A stretch of DNA of 37,803 bases from JAHEIJ01 sp040235565 (GTDB lineage Bacteria > Pseudomonadota > Gammaproteobacteria > UBA6429 > Thiohalophilaceae). The notes under the pieces are model-generated. The model searched no databases, was not told the DNA's origin, and was given only the letters and a program-made list of their open reading frames with translations. Both the position numbers and the translations under genes were made by a program. Shown here piece after piece: positions 8,119 through 18,032 of this stretch (position 1 is the stretch's first letter; the number at the start of each line of letters is the position of its first letter). The stretch covers positions 1-37,803 of the forward strand of contig JBECLA010000103.1 of assembly GCA_040235565.1 (NCBI GenBank), written 5' to 3'.

Positions 8119-9021
8119 GTGCAGGCAAGCGACAACTTTTTTATGGACTTAACCCAACGCGGGGAACAACTGCTGCGCAGGCTGTTTGATTCACCGCAGA
8201 CCAATGCCCGTCTGGCCCTGACCGTTAACCTGATCCTCATTACCCTGATCGCCTATACCGCCGCGACCATGAGCTGGCGGATTGTTGCCAGTTTTACCCC
8301 GGAAACCCGGACCGCCGCTGTCAGTCGCGCGGTGGCAAAACCGGAAGACCGGACTTCCCTTTCCACCGTGTCACAATTTCATGTCTTCGGCGAAGCCGAC
8401 AAGGAACCGGTGGCGATTGATCAACCCATCGAAGCCCCCGACACCCGCCTGCGACTGGAATTAACCGGCCTGTTCGCCTCCAGTGATCCGAAACAATCCC
8501 TGGCGATCATTGCCGAGAAGAACGGCAAGGATGAAAGTTATCGTATCGGGGATAATGTCCCTGGTAACGCTACCCTGCATGAAGTTTATGCCGACCGGGT
8601 GATCCTGAGCCGGCTGGGGAAACTCGAAACCCTGCGCCTGAAAGAGCCCGCGGAAAAACTCGAGATCGGTCGCAGCGAATTGCGCACGGCTCCCGACACC
8701 ACGCCGCGCACTTCGCCGATGTTGAAAGAAATGCAGGAACAGTACAAAAATGATCCGCAGGCCTTGTTTCAGCAACTCCGGATCACACCGGTGACCGAGG
8801 AAGGCCGGATTACCGGCTATCGTTTTTCACATAACAATCGTCAGTTCATGCAACAAATCGGCTTGACGACAACGGACATCATCACCGCGGTGAACGGTAT
8901 CCCCGTGACAGACTCGGGCAAACTGTTTGCCATGATGAAAGATGCGGACCAAATGGGAGAAGTCAACCTCACGATATTGCGTGATGGTCAACCCCAGGAT
9001 CTGTACATACGAATTGAGTAA
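8119..9021 (+). CDS. gspC: Type II secretion system protein GspC
   Basis: GspC is the inner-membrane clamp protein that links the assembly platform to the secretin GspD. It has a short cytoplasmic N-terminus, one membrane helix (ALTVNLILITLIAYTAA), a periplasmic homology region (LTGLFASSDPKQSLAIIAE near residues 115-135, then YRIGDNVPG) and a C-terminal PDZ domain (GLTTTDIITAVNGIPVTD). GTG 8119 is preferred because GAAGGA lies 9 bases upstream. A TTG at 8110 sits too close to that site, and ATG 8143 is another option. It is the first gene of a 12-gene operon; gspD begins 15 bases after its stop. Confidence 0.93.
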   Translation: MQASDNFFMDLTQRGEQLLRRLFDSPQTNARLALTVNLILITLIAYTAATMSWRIVASFTPETRTAAVSRAVAKPEDRTSLSTVSQFHVFGEADKEPVAIDQPIEAPDTRLRLELTGLFASSDPKQSLAIIAEKNGKDESYRIGDNVPGNATLHEVYADRVILSRLGKLETLRLKEPAEKLEIGRSELRTAPDTTPRTSPMLKEMQEQYKNDPQALFQQLRITPVTEEGRITGYRFSHNNRQFMQQIGLTTTDIITAVNGIPVTDSGKLFAMMKDADQMGEVNLTILRDGQPQDLYIRIE

Positions 9022-9035
9022 ACAACAAGAACAAA

Positions 9036-11057
9036 ATGGTAAAACATATGCAGTCAATCATTATGCGGTCTGTCGCATTGCGGTATAGCTTGCGCCGTCT
9101 TTTTTCAGCCTTGCTGCTGGCGTTGGGGTTAATCCTGCTCGGCCTGCCTGCCAGCCAGGCCGCGGATGAAGGTTTTGAGCTGAATTTTACCGACACGGAC
9201 ATCAATGCCGTGATCACGGCGGTGGCCAAACTCACCGGCAAGAACTTTATTATCGACCCGCGGGTAAAAGGTAAAGTTACCGTGATCACCCATAAGAGCA
9301 TGACCAAAGACGAGGTGTATGAAGTCTTTCAATCCATGTTGAAAGTGCACGGTTTTGCCGCGGTACCGGGTAAATCCGTGATCAAGATCGTGCCGGAGGT
9401 CAATGCCAAGCAGGACACGATCAAAACCATCACTGAGGATTACGGTGACGGTGACGAACTGGTCACCAAGGTGATCCCCATCCGCCATGTCACGGCAGCG
9501 CAACTGGTGCCGATTCTGCGTCCGCTGGTGCCGCAACGGGGCCATCTTGCCGCCTACCCGCAATCGAACGTGCTGATCATCTCCGACAGCGCCGGCAACA
9601 TCGAGCGGCTGTCAACCATCATCTCTCGCATTGACCAATCCGTGAACCAGCAAATTGAAGTCCTGCCATTACACCATGCGGTGGCCTCGGAAGTGGTGCG
9701 GGTGGTGAACCAGCTCCATGCCGGTGCCAAGGATAAACCCGATTTCACCATCGTCGCCGATGATCGCACCAACAGCGTATTATTGGGTGGCGACAAGGGT
9801 GAACGCTTGCGCCTGCGCGCCATCATCACGCATATGGACATTCCGCTGGAATTGTCCGGCAATACCCAGGTGATTTATTTGCGCTTTGCCAACGCAACGG
9901 ATCTGGTGAAGGTCCTGACCGATGTCAGTAAGACCATCGTGAAAGGTCCGGCTGGCAAAACGGCTACCGCGGCGACAACCACCACCTCCAGCAGCGACAT
10001 CAATATCCAGGCCGATGAAAGTACCAACGCCCTGATTATCAATGCCCCACCCGGCGTGATGCGCTCCTTGCGCAGTGTCGTCAACCGGCTGGATATCCGG
10101 CGCGAACAGGTGCACATCGAAGCGATCCTGGCCGAGGTGTCCTATAGCAAGGCCTCGCAACTCGGGGTGCAATGGGCCTTTGACGGTTCCGAAGGGGGAA
10201 GCAAGACCGGACCCATCGGCATACTGAATTTCAGCACTTTTGCCCCGCCCGGCCTTGCCGGTCTGCTGGAAGAACCGCCGATCGTGGGTGATGGTTTTAG
10301 TCTGGGCCTGGGACGCGTGGAAAACGGTGACCTGACTCTGGGTGCGCTGATACGGACCCTGGCCAGTGACGGCAATACCAATATCCTTGCGACACCATCG
10401 ATAGTGACACTGGATAATGAAGAAGCCTCCATTGTCGTTGGCCAGAACGTGCCGTTCCTGACCGGTTCATTTACCACCACCACGGGTGACGCCACCAATC
10501 CCTTCCAGACCGTGGAACGTCAGGACGTGGGGATTACCCTGAAGATTACGCCGCAGATCAATGAAGGCAACACGATCAAGATGGCGATCCTGCAGGAAAT
10601 TTCGAATCTCACCCCCGCCTCCACCAGCGTTGATATCATTATCGGTAAGCGGGAAATCACCACCAATGTGGTGGTTGAAGATGACCAGATTCTGGTCCTG
10701 GGCGGTTTGATCGATGATCAACTGCGTGAAGCGGAAGCCAAGATCCCGGGACTGGGTGATATTCCGGTACTCGGCTGGTTGTTCAAATATAAAACCGTCG
10801 ACAAGGTCAAGACCAACCTGATGGTCTTCATTCATCCTACCATCATGCAAAACGAGGCCGAGCAGACCAGACTGACCGGGCAGAAATACAATTACATACG
10901 TGAGAAAGAACTCGAAGGTCGCAGACGGGGGCTAAGCCTGCTCAAGGACAAGGAACTGCCGGTGATGCGCGAATTTTCCGCGGTCACGCCCTTACCTCCG
11001 CGCTACCTGCCCGCATCCGACGGGGCCACTATCCAGGATGCACCACCGATTCATTAA
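9036..11057 (+). CDS. gspD: Type II secretion system secretin GspD
   Basis: The 673-residue outer-membrane secretin forms the gated channel for folded exoproteins. A signal peptide ends near ASQAADE. The N0 domain (ELNFTDTDINAVITAVAKLTG) is followed by N1-N3, with a Thr/Ser-rich insert near residue 310 (TATAATTTTSSS) in N3. The C-terminal secretin domain contains VPFLTGSFTTTTGD, VGITLKITPQINEGN and the conserved LGGLIDDQ...IPGLGDIPVLGWLF stretch. A C-terminal tail of about 70 residues follows and may be the pilotin-binding region. ATG 9036 has only a poor Shine-Dalgarno, and ATG 9048 is an in-frame alternative. No gspS pilotin gene is present in the window. Confidence 0.96.
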   Translation: MVKHMQSIIMRSVALRYSLRRLFSALLLALGLILLGLPASQAADEGFELNFTDTDINAVITAVAKLTGKNFIIDPRVKGKVTVITHKSMTKDEVYEVFQSMLKVHGFAAVPGKSVIKIVPEVNAKQDTIKTITEDYGDGDELVTKVIPIRHVTAAQLVPILRPLVPQRGHLAAYPQSNVLIISDSAGNIERLSTIISRIDQSVNQQIEVLPLHHAVASEVVRVVNQLHAGAKDKPDFTIVADDRTNSVLLGGDKGERLRLRAIITHMDIPLELSGNTQVIYLRFANATDLVKVLTDVSKTIVKGPAGKTATAATTTTSSSDINIQADESTNALIINAPPGVMRSLRSVVNRLDIRREQVHIEAILAEVSYSKASQLGVQWAFDGSEGGSKTGPIGILNFSTFAPPGLAGLLEEPPIVGDGFSLGLGRVENGDLTLGALIRTLASDGNTNILATPSIVTLDNEEASIVVGQNVPFLTGSFTTTTGDATNPFQTVERQDVGITLKITPQINEGNTIKMAILQEISNLTPASTSVDIIIGKREITTNVVVEDDQILVLGGLIDDQLREAEAKIPGLGDIPVLGWLFKYKTVDKVKTNLMVFIHPTIMQNEAEQTRLTGQKYNYIREKELEGRRRGLSLLKDKELPVMREFSAVTPLPPRYLPASDGATIQDAPPIH

Positions 11058-11066
11058 AGAGCCATT

Positions 11067-12560
11067 GTGAGCCAACCCGCAGAAAAACTATTTGAAGCCC
11101 GGTTGCCGTTTTCCTATGCCAAGCGGCACGGCATCCTGGTGATCGGCCAGGACGACGACAGCCTGGAAATGGTTTGCCTGCCGTCAGTGAAGCCCCAGGT
11201 ATTGCTCGAGGCACAACGTTATTTCAGTGCGCCGATGACCTTGCGCGAGGTCACCCCGGCCGAGTTTGATCAACTGTTACAACAGGCCTACGAGGATCGT
11301 TCCAGCCAGACCATCGAATCGGTGGAAGGACTGGGAGATGACATGGATCTCGATAGTGTCGCCCAGGCCCTGGCCGAACCGGAAGATCTGATCGAGACCG
11401 AAGATGATGCGCCGATCATTCGTTTGATCAACGCTCTGCTCACCCAGGCCATACGCGAAAATGCCTCGGACATTCATATTGAACCGTTTGAATCACGCCT
11501 GGTCGTACGCTTTCGCGTCGATGGGGTATTGCGTGAAGTCCTGCAACCAAAACGCACCCTCGCCCCCCTGATTGTGTCACGCGTCAAGGTCATGGCGAAG
11601 CTCGATATTGCCGAAAAGCGGGTGCCCCAGGATGGCCGCATCTCGTTACGCATTGCCGGGCGCGCGGTCGATGTGCGTGTCTCGACCTTGCCCTCCGGTC
11701 AGGGAGAACGGGTGGTGATGCGTATTCTCGACAAACAGGCCGGCCGGCTGGATCTGGAGCAACTCGGGATGGATCAGGCGTCCCAACAGTTACTTGATAA
11801 GCTGATTCATCGCCCCCACGGCATTATTCTGGTGACCGGGCCGACCGGCTCGGGGAAAACCACCACCCTGTATGCCATTCTGAGCCGGTTGAACACCCAT
11901 GATCGCAATATCATGACCGTGGAGGAACCGATTGAGTATTACCTCGACGGGATTGGCCAGACCCAGGTGAATCCGAAAGTGGACCTCACCTTTGCCCGCG
12001 GACTGCGTGCCATCCTGCGCCAGGACCCGGACGTGGTCATGGTGGGGGAAATTCGTGACCTGGAAACCGTGACCATTGCAATTCAGGCGAGCCTTACCGG
12101 GCACATGGTGTTCTCCACCCTGCATACCAATACCGCCATCGGCGCCATCACCCGTCTGCGCGATATGGGCGTGGAACCGTTTCTGTTGTCATCCAGCATG
12201 GTGGGTATCCTGGCGCAACGCCTGGTCCGCACTCTGTGTCCTCATTGCAAACAACCTTATGAAGCGACCGAGGCTGAATTAAAAGCCCTGGGTATGCCGC
12301 TTGCCCCCGCCCCCACCCTGTATCACGCCGTGGGTTGTGATGCCTGTAATCAACTGGGTTATCGGGGCCGGACCGGGATTTACGAACTGATCGAAGTCGA
12401 TAATGTATTACGGGACATGATCCACAAAGGCGATGGCGAACAGGCCCTGGAAGCGCATGCGCGGATCACCCGCCCCAGTTTGTATGAGGATGGCTTGCGC
12501 CGGATCCTCAAGGGCGATACCAGCGTTGAGGAAGTCTTGCGTGTTACGCAGGAGAAATAA
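11067..12560 (+). CDS. gspE: Type II secretion system ATPase GspE
   Basis: This cytoplasmic hexameric ATPase of 497 residues powers pseudopilus assembly. The N-terminal GspE domain (LPFSYAKRHGILVI) docks to GspL. Walker A GPTGSGKT is near residues 257-264, the Asp box and Walker B are in RQDPDVVMVGEIRD, and the His box in FSTLHTN. A tetracysteine zinc motif (CPHC ... CDAC, near residues 391-427) is typical of T2SS and type IV pilus ATPases. The start is GTG 11067 with AAGAG five bases upstream. gspD ends 9 bases before and gspF begins 5 bases after. Confidence 0.97.
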   Translation: MSQPAEKLFEARLPFSYAKRHGILVIGQDDDSLEMVCLPSVKPQVLLEAQRYFSAPMTLREVTPAEFDQLLQQAYEDRSSQTIESVEGLGDDMDLDSVAQALAEPEDLIETEDDAPIIRLINALLTQAIRENASDIHIEPFESRLVVRFRVDGVLREVLQPKRTLAPLIVSRVKVMAKLDIAEKRVPQDGRISLRIAGRAVDVRVSTLPSGQGERVVMRILDKQAGRLDLEQLGMDQASQQLLDKLIHRPHGIILVTGPTGSGKTTTLYAILSRLNTHDRNIMTVEEPIEYYLDGIGQTQVNPKVDLTFARGLRAILRQDPDVVMVGEIRDLETVTIAIQASLTGHMVFSTLHTNTAIGAITRLRDMGVEPFLLSSSMVGILAQRLVRTLCPHCKQPYEATEAELKALGMPLAPAPTLYHAVGCDACNQLGYRGRTGIYELIEVDNVLRDMIHKGDGEQALEAHARITRPSLYEDGLRRILKGDTSVEEVLRVTQEK

Positions 12561-12565
12561 CGGCG

Positions 12566-13780
12566 ATGGGGGCGTATGAATATTCCGCGCTGAATGCCAC
12601 TGGCGCCGAAAAGAAAGGCATTATCGAAGGCGAAAGCTCCCGCCAGGTGCGGCAACAACTCCGCGAACAAAACCTCACCCCGTTGCACGTGGTCGAGGTG
12701 GCCCAGAAAGAAAAGCAACGTCAGACCAAGCAACACTTCACCCGCGGTATCGGTGTCACCGCCCTGGCCTTGATGACGCGTCAGCTTGCGACCCTGTTAC
12801 GATCGGCCACTCCCCTGGCGGAAGCCCTCACCACCGTCGGCCGGCAAACTGATAAACAGCGGTTGAAAAGTCTAATCATGGCAGTTCGCGGCCAGGTACT
12901 GGAAGGGCATTCCCTCGCTGACGGCCTGGCCCAGTTTCCACATGTTTTCGATGATTTGTATGTTGCTACCGTGCGGGCCGGCGAACAATCGGGCCACCTG
13001 GATCTGGTGCTTGAACGTCTGGCCGATTACACCGAGATGCGGCAGCAAACCCATCAGCGGGTGCAACTCGCCTTGCTGTATCCCATCATTCTGACCGTGA
13101 TGGCCATCGGTGTTGTCACTGCCCTGTTGGCCTTCGTGGTTCCGGAAGTGGTGAAAGTCTTTGAAAGTACCGGCCAGAGTCTCCCCTGGTTGACCCGCGC
13201 CCTGATCGCCAGCAGCGACTTTCTTAACAACTATTTTATTCACCTGTTCCTGCTCATTGCGCTGGTTGTCTTTATATTTAATCGCATGCTGAGAAACATC
13301 GAGTTTAAAACCCGCATGCACCGGCTGATCTTGCGCATTCCGATTGTCGGCACCCTGGTCCGCGGGATGAACACCGCCCGGTTGGCAAGAACACTGAGTA
13401 TTCTCAGTGCCAGTAACGTACCCTTACTGCATGCGATGCATATCGCCGCCCAGGTATTAACCAATCTACCGATGCGTAATGCCGTCGAAGAAGCCGCCTT
13501 GCGGGTGCGGGAAGGCTCCAGCCTGGCACTGGCACTGGAAAAAAGCGGCTACTTTCCTCCGCTGTTTATCCAACTGGTGAGTGGCGGTGAAGCCAGTGGT
13601 GAACTGGAAAAAATGCTGGAACATGCGGCCAGTAGTCAGGAACGGGAACTGCAAACGCTGATTGCGACGCTGTTTGGTTTACTGGAACCGGTTTTGATTC
13701 TGACCATGGGCGCGGTGGTCCTGGTGATCGTACTGGCGATCCTGTTGCCGATCTTCGATTTGAACCAACTGGTCCATTAA
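12566..13780 (+). CDS. gspF: Type II secretion system inner-membrane platform protein GspF
   Basis: A 404-residue polytopic platform protein with two GspF repeats. The first includes LMTRQLATLLRSATPLAEAL and the second the matching LARTLSILSASNVPLLHAM. Membrane helices occur near residues 170-195, 220-240 and 375-400 (LTMGAVVLVIVLAILLPIF). An AGGAG lies 11 bases before the ATG. It is co-linear and of normal family length, and probably binds GspE and GspL. Confidence 0.96.
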   Translation: MGAYEYSALNATGAEKKGIIEGESSRQVRQQLREQNLTPLHVVEVAQKEKQRQTKQHFTRGIGVTALALMTRQLATLLRSATPLAEALTTVGRQTDKQRLKSLIMAVRGQVLEGHSLADGLAQFPHVFDDLYVATVRAGEQSGHLDLVLERLADYTEMRQQTHQRVQLALLYPIILTVMAIGVVTALLAFVVPEVVKVFESTGQSLPWLTRALIASSDFLNNYFIHLFLLIALVVFIFNRMLRNIEFKTRMHRLILRIPIVGTLVRGMNTARLARTLSILSASNVPLLHAMHIAAQVLTNLPMRNAVEEAALRVREGSSLALALEKSGYFPPLFIQLVSGGEASGELEKMLEHAASSQERELQTLIATLFGLLEPVLILTMGAVVLVIVLAILLPIFDLNQLVH

Positions 13781-13817
13781 CCCTTTTAATAACCTTTTCG
13801 CTGCAGGAGTGAAACAC

Positions 13818-14261
13818 GTGAAATCAATTCATACCCAATCGCTGCAACGTCAAAACCAACGCGGTTTTACGTTGATCGAAATTATGGTGGTCATCGTCAT
13901 TCTCGGTATCCTGGCCGCGGTGGTGGTACCGAAAATCATGAGCCGGCCGGAAGAAGCACGGATTGCCAAGACCAAACAGGACATCCGGGCACTGGAGACC
14001 GCGCTGGATTTATACAAGCTGGATAATTTCAATTATCCCACCACGGAACAGGGACTCGAGGCACTGGTGACCCAACCCACCACGCCGCCGGTTCCCAAGC
14101 GCTATCGGGAAGAAGCCTATCTGAAAAAAGTCCCCAACGATCCATGGCAGAACCCGTATCAATTTCTTAACCCGGGTGAACACGGCGCGGTTGATATCTT
14201 TTCGCTTGGCCCGGATCAGCAACTGAGTGACGATGATATCGGCAACTGGAACATTGAATAA
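13818..14261 (+). CDS. gspG: Major pseudopilin GspG
   Basis: This main subunit of the T2SS pseudopilus has a prepilin peptidase site G^FTLIEIMVVIVILGILAAV with the essential Glu at +5. The C-terminal part has the family's DPWQNPYQFLNPG and DIFSLGPDQQLSDDDIGNW, which include the calcium-binding region. The best start is GTG 13818, 8 bases after AGGAG; a GTG at 13809 overlaps that site. The product is then 147 residues. It needs a prepilin peptidase (GspO/PilD), which is not encoded in this window. Confidence 0.96.
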   Translation: MKSIHTQSLQRQNQRGFTLIEIMVVIVILGILAAVVVPKIMSRPEEARIAKTKQDIRALETALDLYKLDNFNYPTTEQGLEALVTQPTTPPVPKRYREEAYLKKVPNDPWQNPYQFLNPGEHGAVDIFSLGPDQQLSDDDIGNWNIE

Positions 14262-14281
14262 ACGCATCATGCAGGCTTAAC

Positions 14282-14794
14282 GTGATAACCACGCCACGAC
14301 ATCAGACCGGCTTTACCCTGCTGGAAATACTGGTGGTATTGATCCTGCTTGGGATCATACTGTCGGTCGCGGTACTTTCCGCTGGTGGTGGCAAGGAACG
14401 TGAACTGGAACAGGAAGTGCAACGCATGGTACGCCTGATCGAATTGGCCAAGGAAGAAGCCGTGCTCAACAATGTCGAACTGGCCATCAAGTTCAGTCCG
14501 AATGCCTACGAGTTTTTGCGGCAGGAGAATGAAGACTGGCTGCCCTATTCGGATCACCGCTTGTTCCGGCCCCGTAATCTGGGTGAAGAATATGAGTTAC
14601 GCTTGTTACAGGACGGCATCAGTGTTTCCCTGCAGGAGAAAGATGCCGCCCGGATCATGTTGCTTTCCAGCGGCGAGATGACACCGTTCGAGTTGTATGT
14701 TGGCTTATTCAACTCGGAACAGCGCTATCACGTGGTTGGTAACCCGCTGGGTGAAATTACCGTTGAGCATCCCGGGGACGCCGACAATGTCTAG
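14282..14794 (+). CDS. gspH: Minor pseudopilin GspH
   Basis: A 170-residue prepilin with cleavage motif TG^FTLLEILVVLILLGIIL (Glu at +5), followed by a GspH/FimT-type globular domain (EAVLNNVELAIKFSPNAYEF). GspH is thought to sit below the GspI-J-K tip complex. The start is GTG 14282, with only AGG as an upstream signal. It follows gspG by 20 bases, and its last 8 bases overlap the preferred gspI start. Confidence 0.92.
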   Translation: MITTPRHQTGFTLLEILVVLILLGIILSVAVLSAGGGKERELEQEVQRMVRLIELAKEEAVLNNVELAIKFSPNAYEFLRQENEDWLPYSDHRLFRPRNLGEEYELRLLQDGISVSLQEKDAARIMLLSSGEMTPFELYVGLFNSEQRYHVVGNPLGEITVEHPGDADNV

Positions 14795-15191
14795 GCTTCA
14801 TCTCAGGACAATGACACGTTACCGACCACAGCAGGGTTTTACCTTACTGGAAGTGCTGGTGGCCCTGGCGATTCTGGCAATTGTCATGGGTGCTTTAATC
14901 AAGGTGACGGACAGTTACGCATTTAATGCCGGTTATCTGCAGCAAAAAACCCTGGCCCAATGGATTGCTGAAAACAAGGCGATTGAATATCAGTTGCAGC
15001 AACAATTTCCACCCGTTGGTAATAACGAAGGGCAAACGGAAATGGCCAGGGTGGAATGGCAATGGCGGGTCAGAGTGTCGAACACCGAAGATCGTCGCCT
15101 GCGTCGCCTGGATATCAGCGTCGCCTTGAAAGAGGGTGATCTCGATAACCCGATCACTACCCTGGTCGCGTTTGTGGGGCAGCCGCTATGA
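14787..15191 (+). CDS. gspI: Minor pseudopilin GspI
   Basis: The 134-residue minor pseudopilin of the tip complex has the prepilin site QG^FTLLEVLVALAILAIVM and a short globular domain containing WIAENKAIEYQLQ, typical of GspI. ATG 14787 is chosen because GGGGA lies 8 bases upstream and it couples to the end of gspH. ATG 14811 is possible but has a Shine-Dalgarno only 2 bases away. The stop overlaps the gspJ start. Confidence 0.92.
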   Translation: MSRLHLRTMTRYRPQQGFTLLEVLVALAILAIVMGALIKVTDSYAFNAGYLQQKTLAQWIAENKAIEYQLQQQFPPVGNNEGQTEMARVEWQWRVRVSNTEDRRLRRLDISVALKEGDLDNPITTLVAFVGQPL

Positions 15192-15838
15192 ACCGCAAGG
15201 CATCCCGCTTCCCGGCGCTACGCCACCACGGCGGATTTACTTTACTGGAACTCCTGGTGGCACTGGCGATTTTTGCCCTGCTCTCCGTTATGGCCTATGC
15301 CGGCTTGAGCACCGTGCTCACTGCCAACCAGGTACTGGATTCCAACATGGAACGCTTGACTGAAGTACAACGCAGCGTCAGGTTTTTATCACGCGATATC
15401 CGCCAAACCGTCAACCGCGGGATCCGCGATACCTACGGCGATACCAGGGAGCCGCTGATCGGCGCATCGGAGTTCGATACCCTGGGAACCCCGGCGATTG
15501 AACTGACCCGTACCGGCTATGCCAATCCGCTCGGTACCAAACGCAGTTTCCTGCAGCGGGTCGCCTATCGGGTGGAAGAAGAAATCCTCTATCGCCAGAG
15601 CTGGCGCGTCCTGGATCAGGCGCAGGACAGTGAACCCGTGTTACTGGCCATCTGTGAGGATGTTGAAGCCTTGCAGCTGCGATATCTGGATCACGAGAAT
15701 AACTGGCATGAGCAATGGCCCCCCGCCGCTACTGAGTATCAGGGTCCGGTATTACCCATGGCGATCGAACTATCGTTGACCCTGAAGGATTGGGGCAAGG
15801 TGGTGCGATTGTTGCCCTTGGTGGAGACGGTCTCATGA
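15188..15838 (+). CDS. gspJ: Minor pseudopilin GspJ
   Basis: A 216-residue minor pseudopilin with site GG^FTLLELLVALAIFALLSVMAYAGL and the conserved FLSRDIRQTVNRGIRD region, followed by the GspJ beta-sheet core (RVAYRVEEEILYRQSW). It forms the tip heterotrimer with GspI and GspK. ATG 15188 overlaps the gspI stop, and its TGA shares ATGA with the gspK start. Confidence 0.94.
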   Translation: MNRKASRFPALRHHGGFTLLELLVALAIFALLSVMAYAGLSTVLTANQVLDSNMERLTEVQRSVRFLSRDIRQTVNRGIRDTYGDTREPLIGASEFDTLGTPAIELTRTGYANPLGTKRSFLQRVAYRVEEEILYRQSWRVLDQAQDSEPVLLAICEDVEALQLRYLDHENNWHEQWPPAATEYQGPVLPMAIELSLTLKDWGKVVRLLPLVETVS

Positions 15839-16782
15839 TGCGAATGCGCTTTGCCAGCCCTGTTCAACGTCATCGCGGTGTGGCATTACTGACCGTATTG
15901 CTGGTGGTTGCCCTTGCCACCACTACGGCCGTGGCGATGGCCAGTCGCCAACAACTGGATATTCGGCGCACGGAAAATACCCTCTACCAGGGTCAGGCCC
16001 TGATGTACCTGTATGGGGTGGAAAGCTGGTCGCAGCAGTTCCTTGCCGATGACCGCAAGGACAACGAGATCGATCACATGGGTGAAGACTGGGCCACGCG
16101 TTTACCCCCGCTTCCGGTGGAAGGGGGCCAGGTGCAGGGCTTTCTGGAAGATCTGCAAGGGCGGTTTAATTTAAACTCCCTCAATCAGTCAGGCGATGCC
16201 GGTAAATTGGCACGGGAGCAGTTCGCACGTCTGTTGCGCCAGCTGGAAATCAATCCTGAAATTATCAGCACCATTCAGGATTGGCTGGACAATGATATCG
16301 AGGCACGATTCCCCGCAGGTGCGGAAGATGACTATTACCTGGGCCTGGATCCGGCTTATCGTACCGCAAACCAGGATATGCTCAGTCCAAGTGAATTGTT
16401 ATTATTGAAAGACCTGGACAAGGAAACCTATGAAAAACTGCGACCCCATGTCACAACCTTGCCGCCCACCACACCGATTAACATCAATACTGCGAGTATG
16501 GAAGTGTTGCTGAGCCTCACTGATGATTTATCGCAAGCGGGCATTGAGGGATTGCTGAAGAAACGTGAAGATAAGGCCTATCAGAGTGTCGAGGATTTTC
16601 TGGCAGAAGAAATCTTCGCGGGAAAAAATATCCCGCTGGAAAGCCTGAGCGTCAACAGTGATTATTTTTTACTCAAGGCTCAGGCTGACATTGGTCATGT
16701 CCATCAGACCCTGACCAGTATTTTTTTACGTAACGAAGAAGGTCGCATCCAGACCATAATGCGATCTGAGACAGAAATATAA
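15835..16782 (+). CDS. gspK: Minor pseudopilin GspK
   Basis: This large tip pseudopilin has 315 residues. The prepilin leader ends at RHRG^VALLTVLLVVALAT; as usual for GspK the +5 Glu is absent and the helix is followed by an alpha-helical insert domain. NINTASMEVLLSL is the conserved helix-hairpin-like stretch. The start ATG 15835 overlaps the gspJ stop as ATGA; ATG 15838 is the next codon. gspL follows after 2 bases. Confidence 0.94.
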   Translation: MMRMRFASPVQRHRGVALLTVLLVVALATTTAVAMASRQQLDIRRTENTLYQGQALMYLYGVESWSQQFLADDRKDNEIDHMGEDWATRLPPLPVEGGQVQGFLEDLQGRFNLNSLNQSGDAGKLAREQFARLLRQLEINPEIISTIQDWLDNDIEARFPAGAEDDYYLGLDPAYRTANQDMLSPSELLLLKDLDKETYEKLRPHVTTLPPTTPININTASMEVLLSLTDDLSQAGIEGLLKKREDKAYQSVEDFLAEEIFAGKNIPLESLSVNSDYFLLKAQADIGHVHQTLTSIFLRNEEGRIQTIMRSETEI

Positions 16783-16784
16783 TA

Positions 16785-18032
16785 ATGGTGAAACAAATAC
16801 ATCTCAGACTCTTGCCTGATCCGGCTGATAGTGCCGAACCTCTTGCCTATTGGCTGACAATGCAGGACGGGCGCATTGCTTCGGAAATCAAACAGGGTAA
16901 TCTGGCCACTGCCGCGGCCGATATCGGTGGTGATAACGTCATCGCCTATATCCCCGGCATTGATATTCTGTTGACCCGCGTTAATCTCCCGGCAGGTCGA
17001 AAGAGTCAACTGCGTAATGCCCTGCCCTATGCGCTGGAAGAAAATCTTATCGATGATGTTGACGAGTTACACTGCGCCCTGGGACCCCAGCTTGAAACCG
17101 GCAAGTATGTAGCAGCCGTCACGCGACAAGAAAAAATCGGTTACTGGCACCAATTGTTATTATCGACCGGGCTGCATATCCAGGCCTTGTTGCCGGATTT
17201 TCTGTTGTTGCCCTACACGCCACAAGGCTGGACCGTCGCCTGCGAAGGTAATACCGCTTCTGTACGAACGACTGATACCGAAGGCTTCGTCTGTCAAATC
17301 AATGTACTGCCATTGTTGCTGCAAAAAGAACTGCAGGCAAATAAAGAAGATGTTCCGGAACGCATTACCTTTTATGGCTGTCTGCCGTTTGATGACAGTA
17401 TGATGGGAGATACGGTCACGTCCCGGTGTGAGTTGGTACAACAACCAGCGATAGGCTCGGGAAATCTGATTGAATTGCTGGCCAATCATCCTCTCACTAC
17501 GACCAGCCTGAATCTGCTACAGGGTGAGTACGCGCCAAGCAGCCGCATTTTACAGCGCTTGCGCCCCTGGTACCCCGCTGCGGTACTGGCCGGTGTATTG
17601 ATCCTGTTTGGATTTATCGGCAGTGTGATTGAATATGCGTCATTGCAACGGCAGAACGCGGAGCTGGAACAACAGATCACCCAGGTATTTCGCCAGACCT
17701 TTCCAGACGTGAAGCGGATCGTGAATCCGGCCAGTCAGATGCGTAGTCGCGTTGCCGAATTGCGTGGCAAGGGTAGCGGTAATGGCCCCGACTTCTCGCA
17801 AATGCTGGCCAAGGTTGCACCGGTGTTTGCCAACAGCAAGGGGGTCACGGCCCAACATCTCCGCTTTCAGATGGGACAAATGGAAATTTTACTGGAGACG
17901 CCGGACCTGCAATCACTGGAAAATTTAAAAAACCGTCTCAGTGACGCCGTACCCTGGGAAGTGGAACTGAAATCCGCCAATTCGACCGAAAACAAGGTGC
18001 AGGGCCGGATCCTGATAGCCGGGAAATCATGA
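16785..18032 (+). CDS. gspL: Type II secretion system protein GspL
   Basis: The 415-residue GspL recruits GspE to the membrane. A cytoplasmic actin-like domain (LTRVNLPAGRKSQLRNALPYALEENLIDDVDELH near residues 65-100) is followed by a single membrane helix (AAVLAGVLILFGFIGSVIEY near 265-285) and a small periplasmic ferredoxin-like domain. ATG 16785 comes 2 bases after gspK; the stop shares ATGA with gspM. Confidence 0.94.
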   Translation: MVKQIHLRLLPDPADSAEPLAYWLTMQDGRIASEIKQGNLATAAADIGGDNVIAYIPGIDILLTRVNLPAGRKSQLRNALPYALEENLIDDVDELHCALGPQLETGKYVAAVTRQEKIGYWHQLLLSTGLHIQALLPDFLLLPYTPQGWTVACEGNTASVRTTDTEGFVCQINVLPLLLQKELQANKEDVPERITFYGCLPFDDSMMGDTVTSRCELVQQPAIGSGNLIELLANHPLTTTSLNLLQGEYAPSSRILQRLRPWYPAAVLAGVLILFGFIGSVIEYASLQRQNAELEQQITQVFRQTFPDVKRIVNPASQMRSRVAELRGKGSGNGPDFSQMLAKVAPVFANSKGVTAQHLRFQMGQMEILLETPDLQSLENLKNRLSDAVPWEVELKSANSTENKVQGRILIAGKS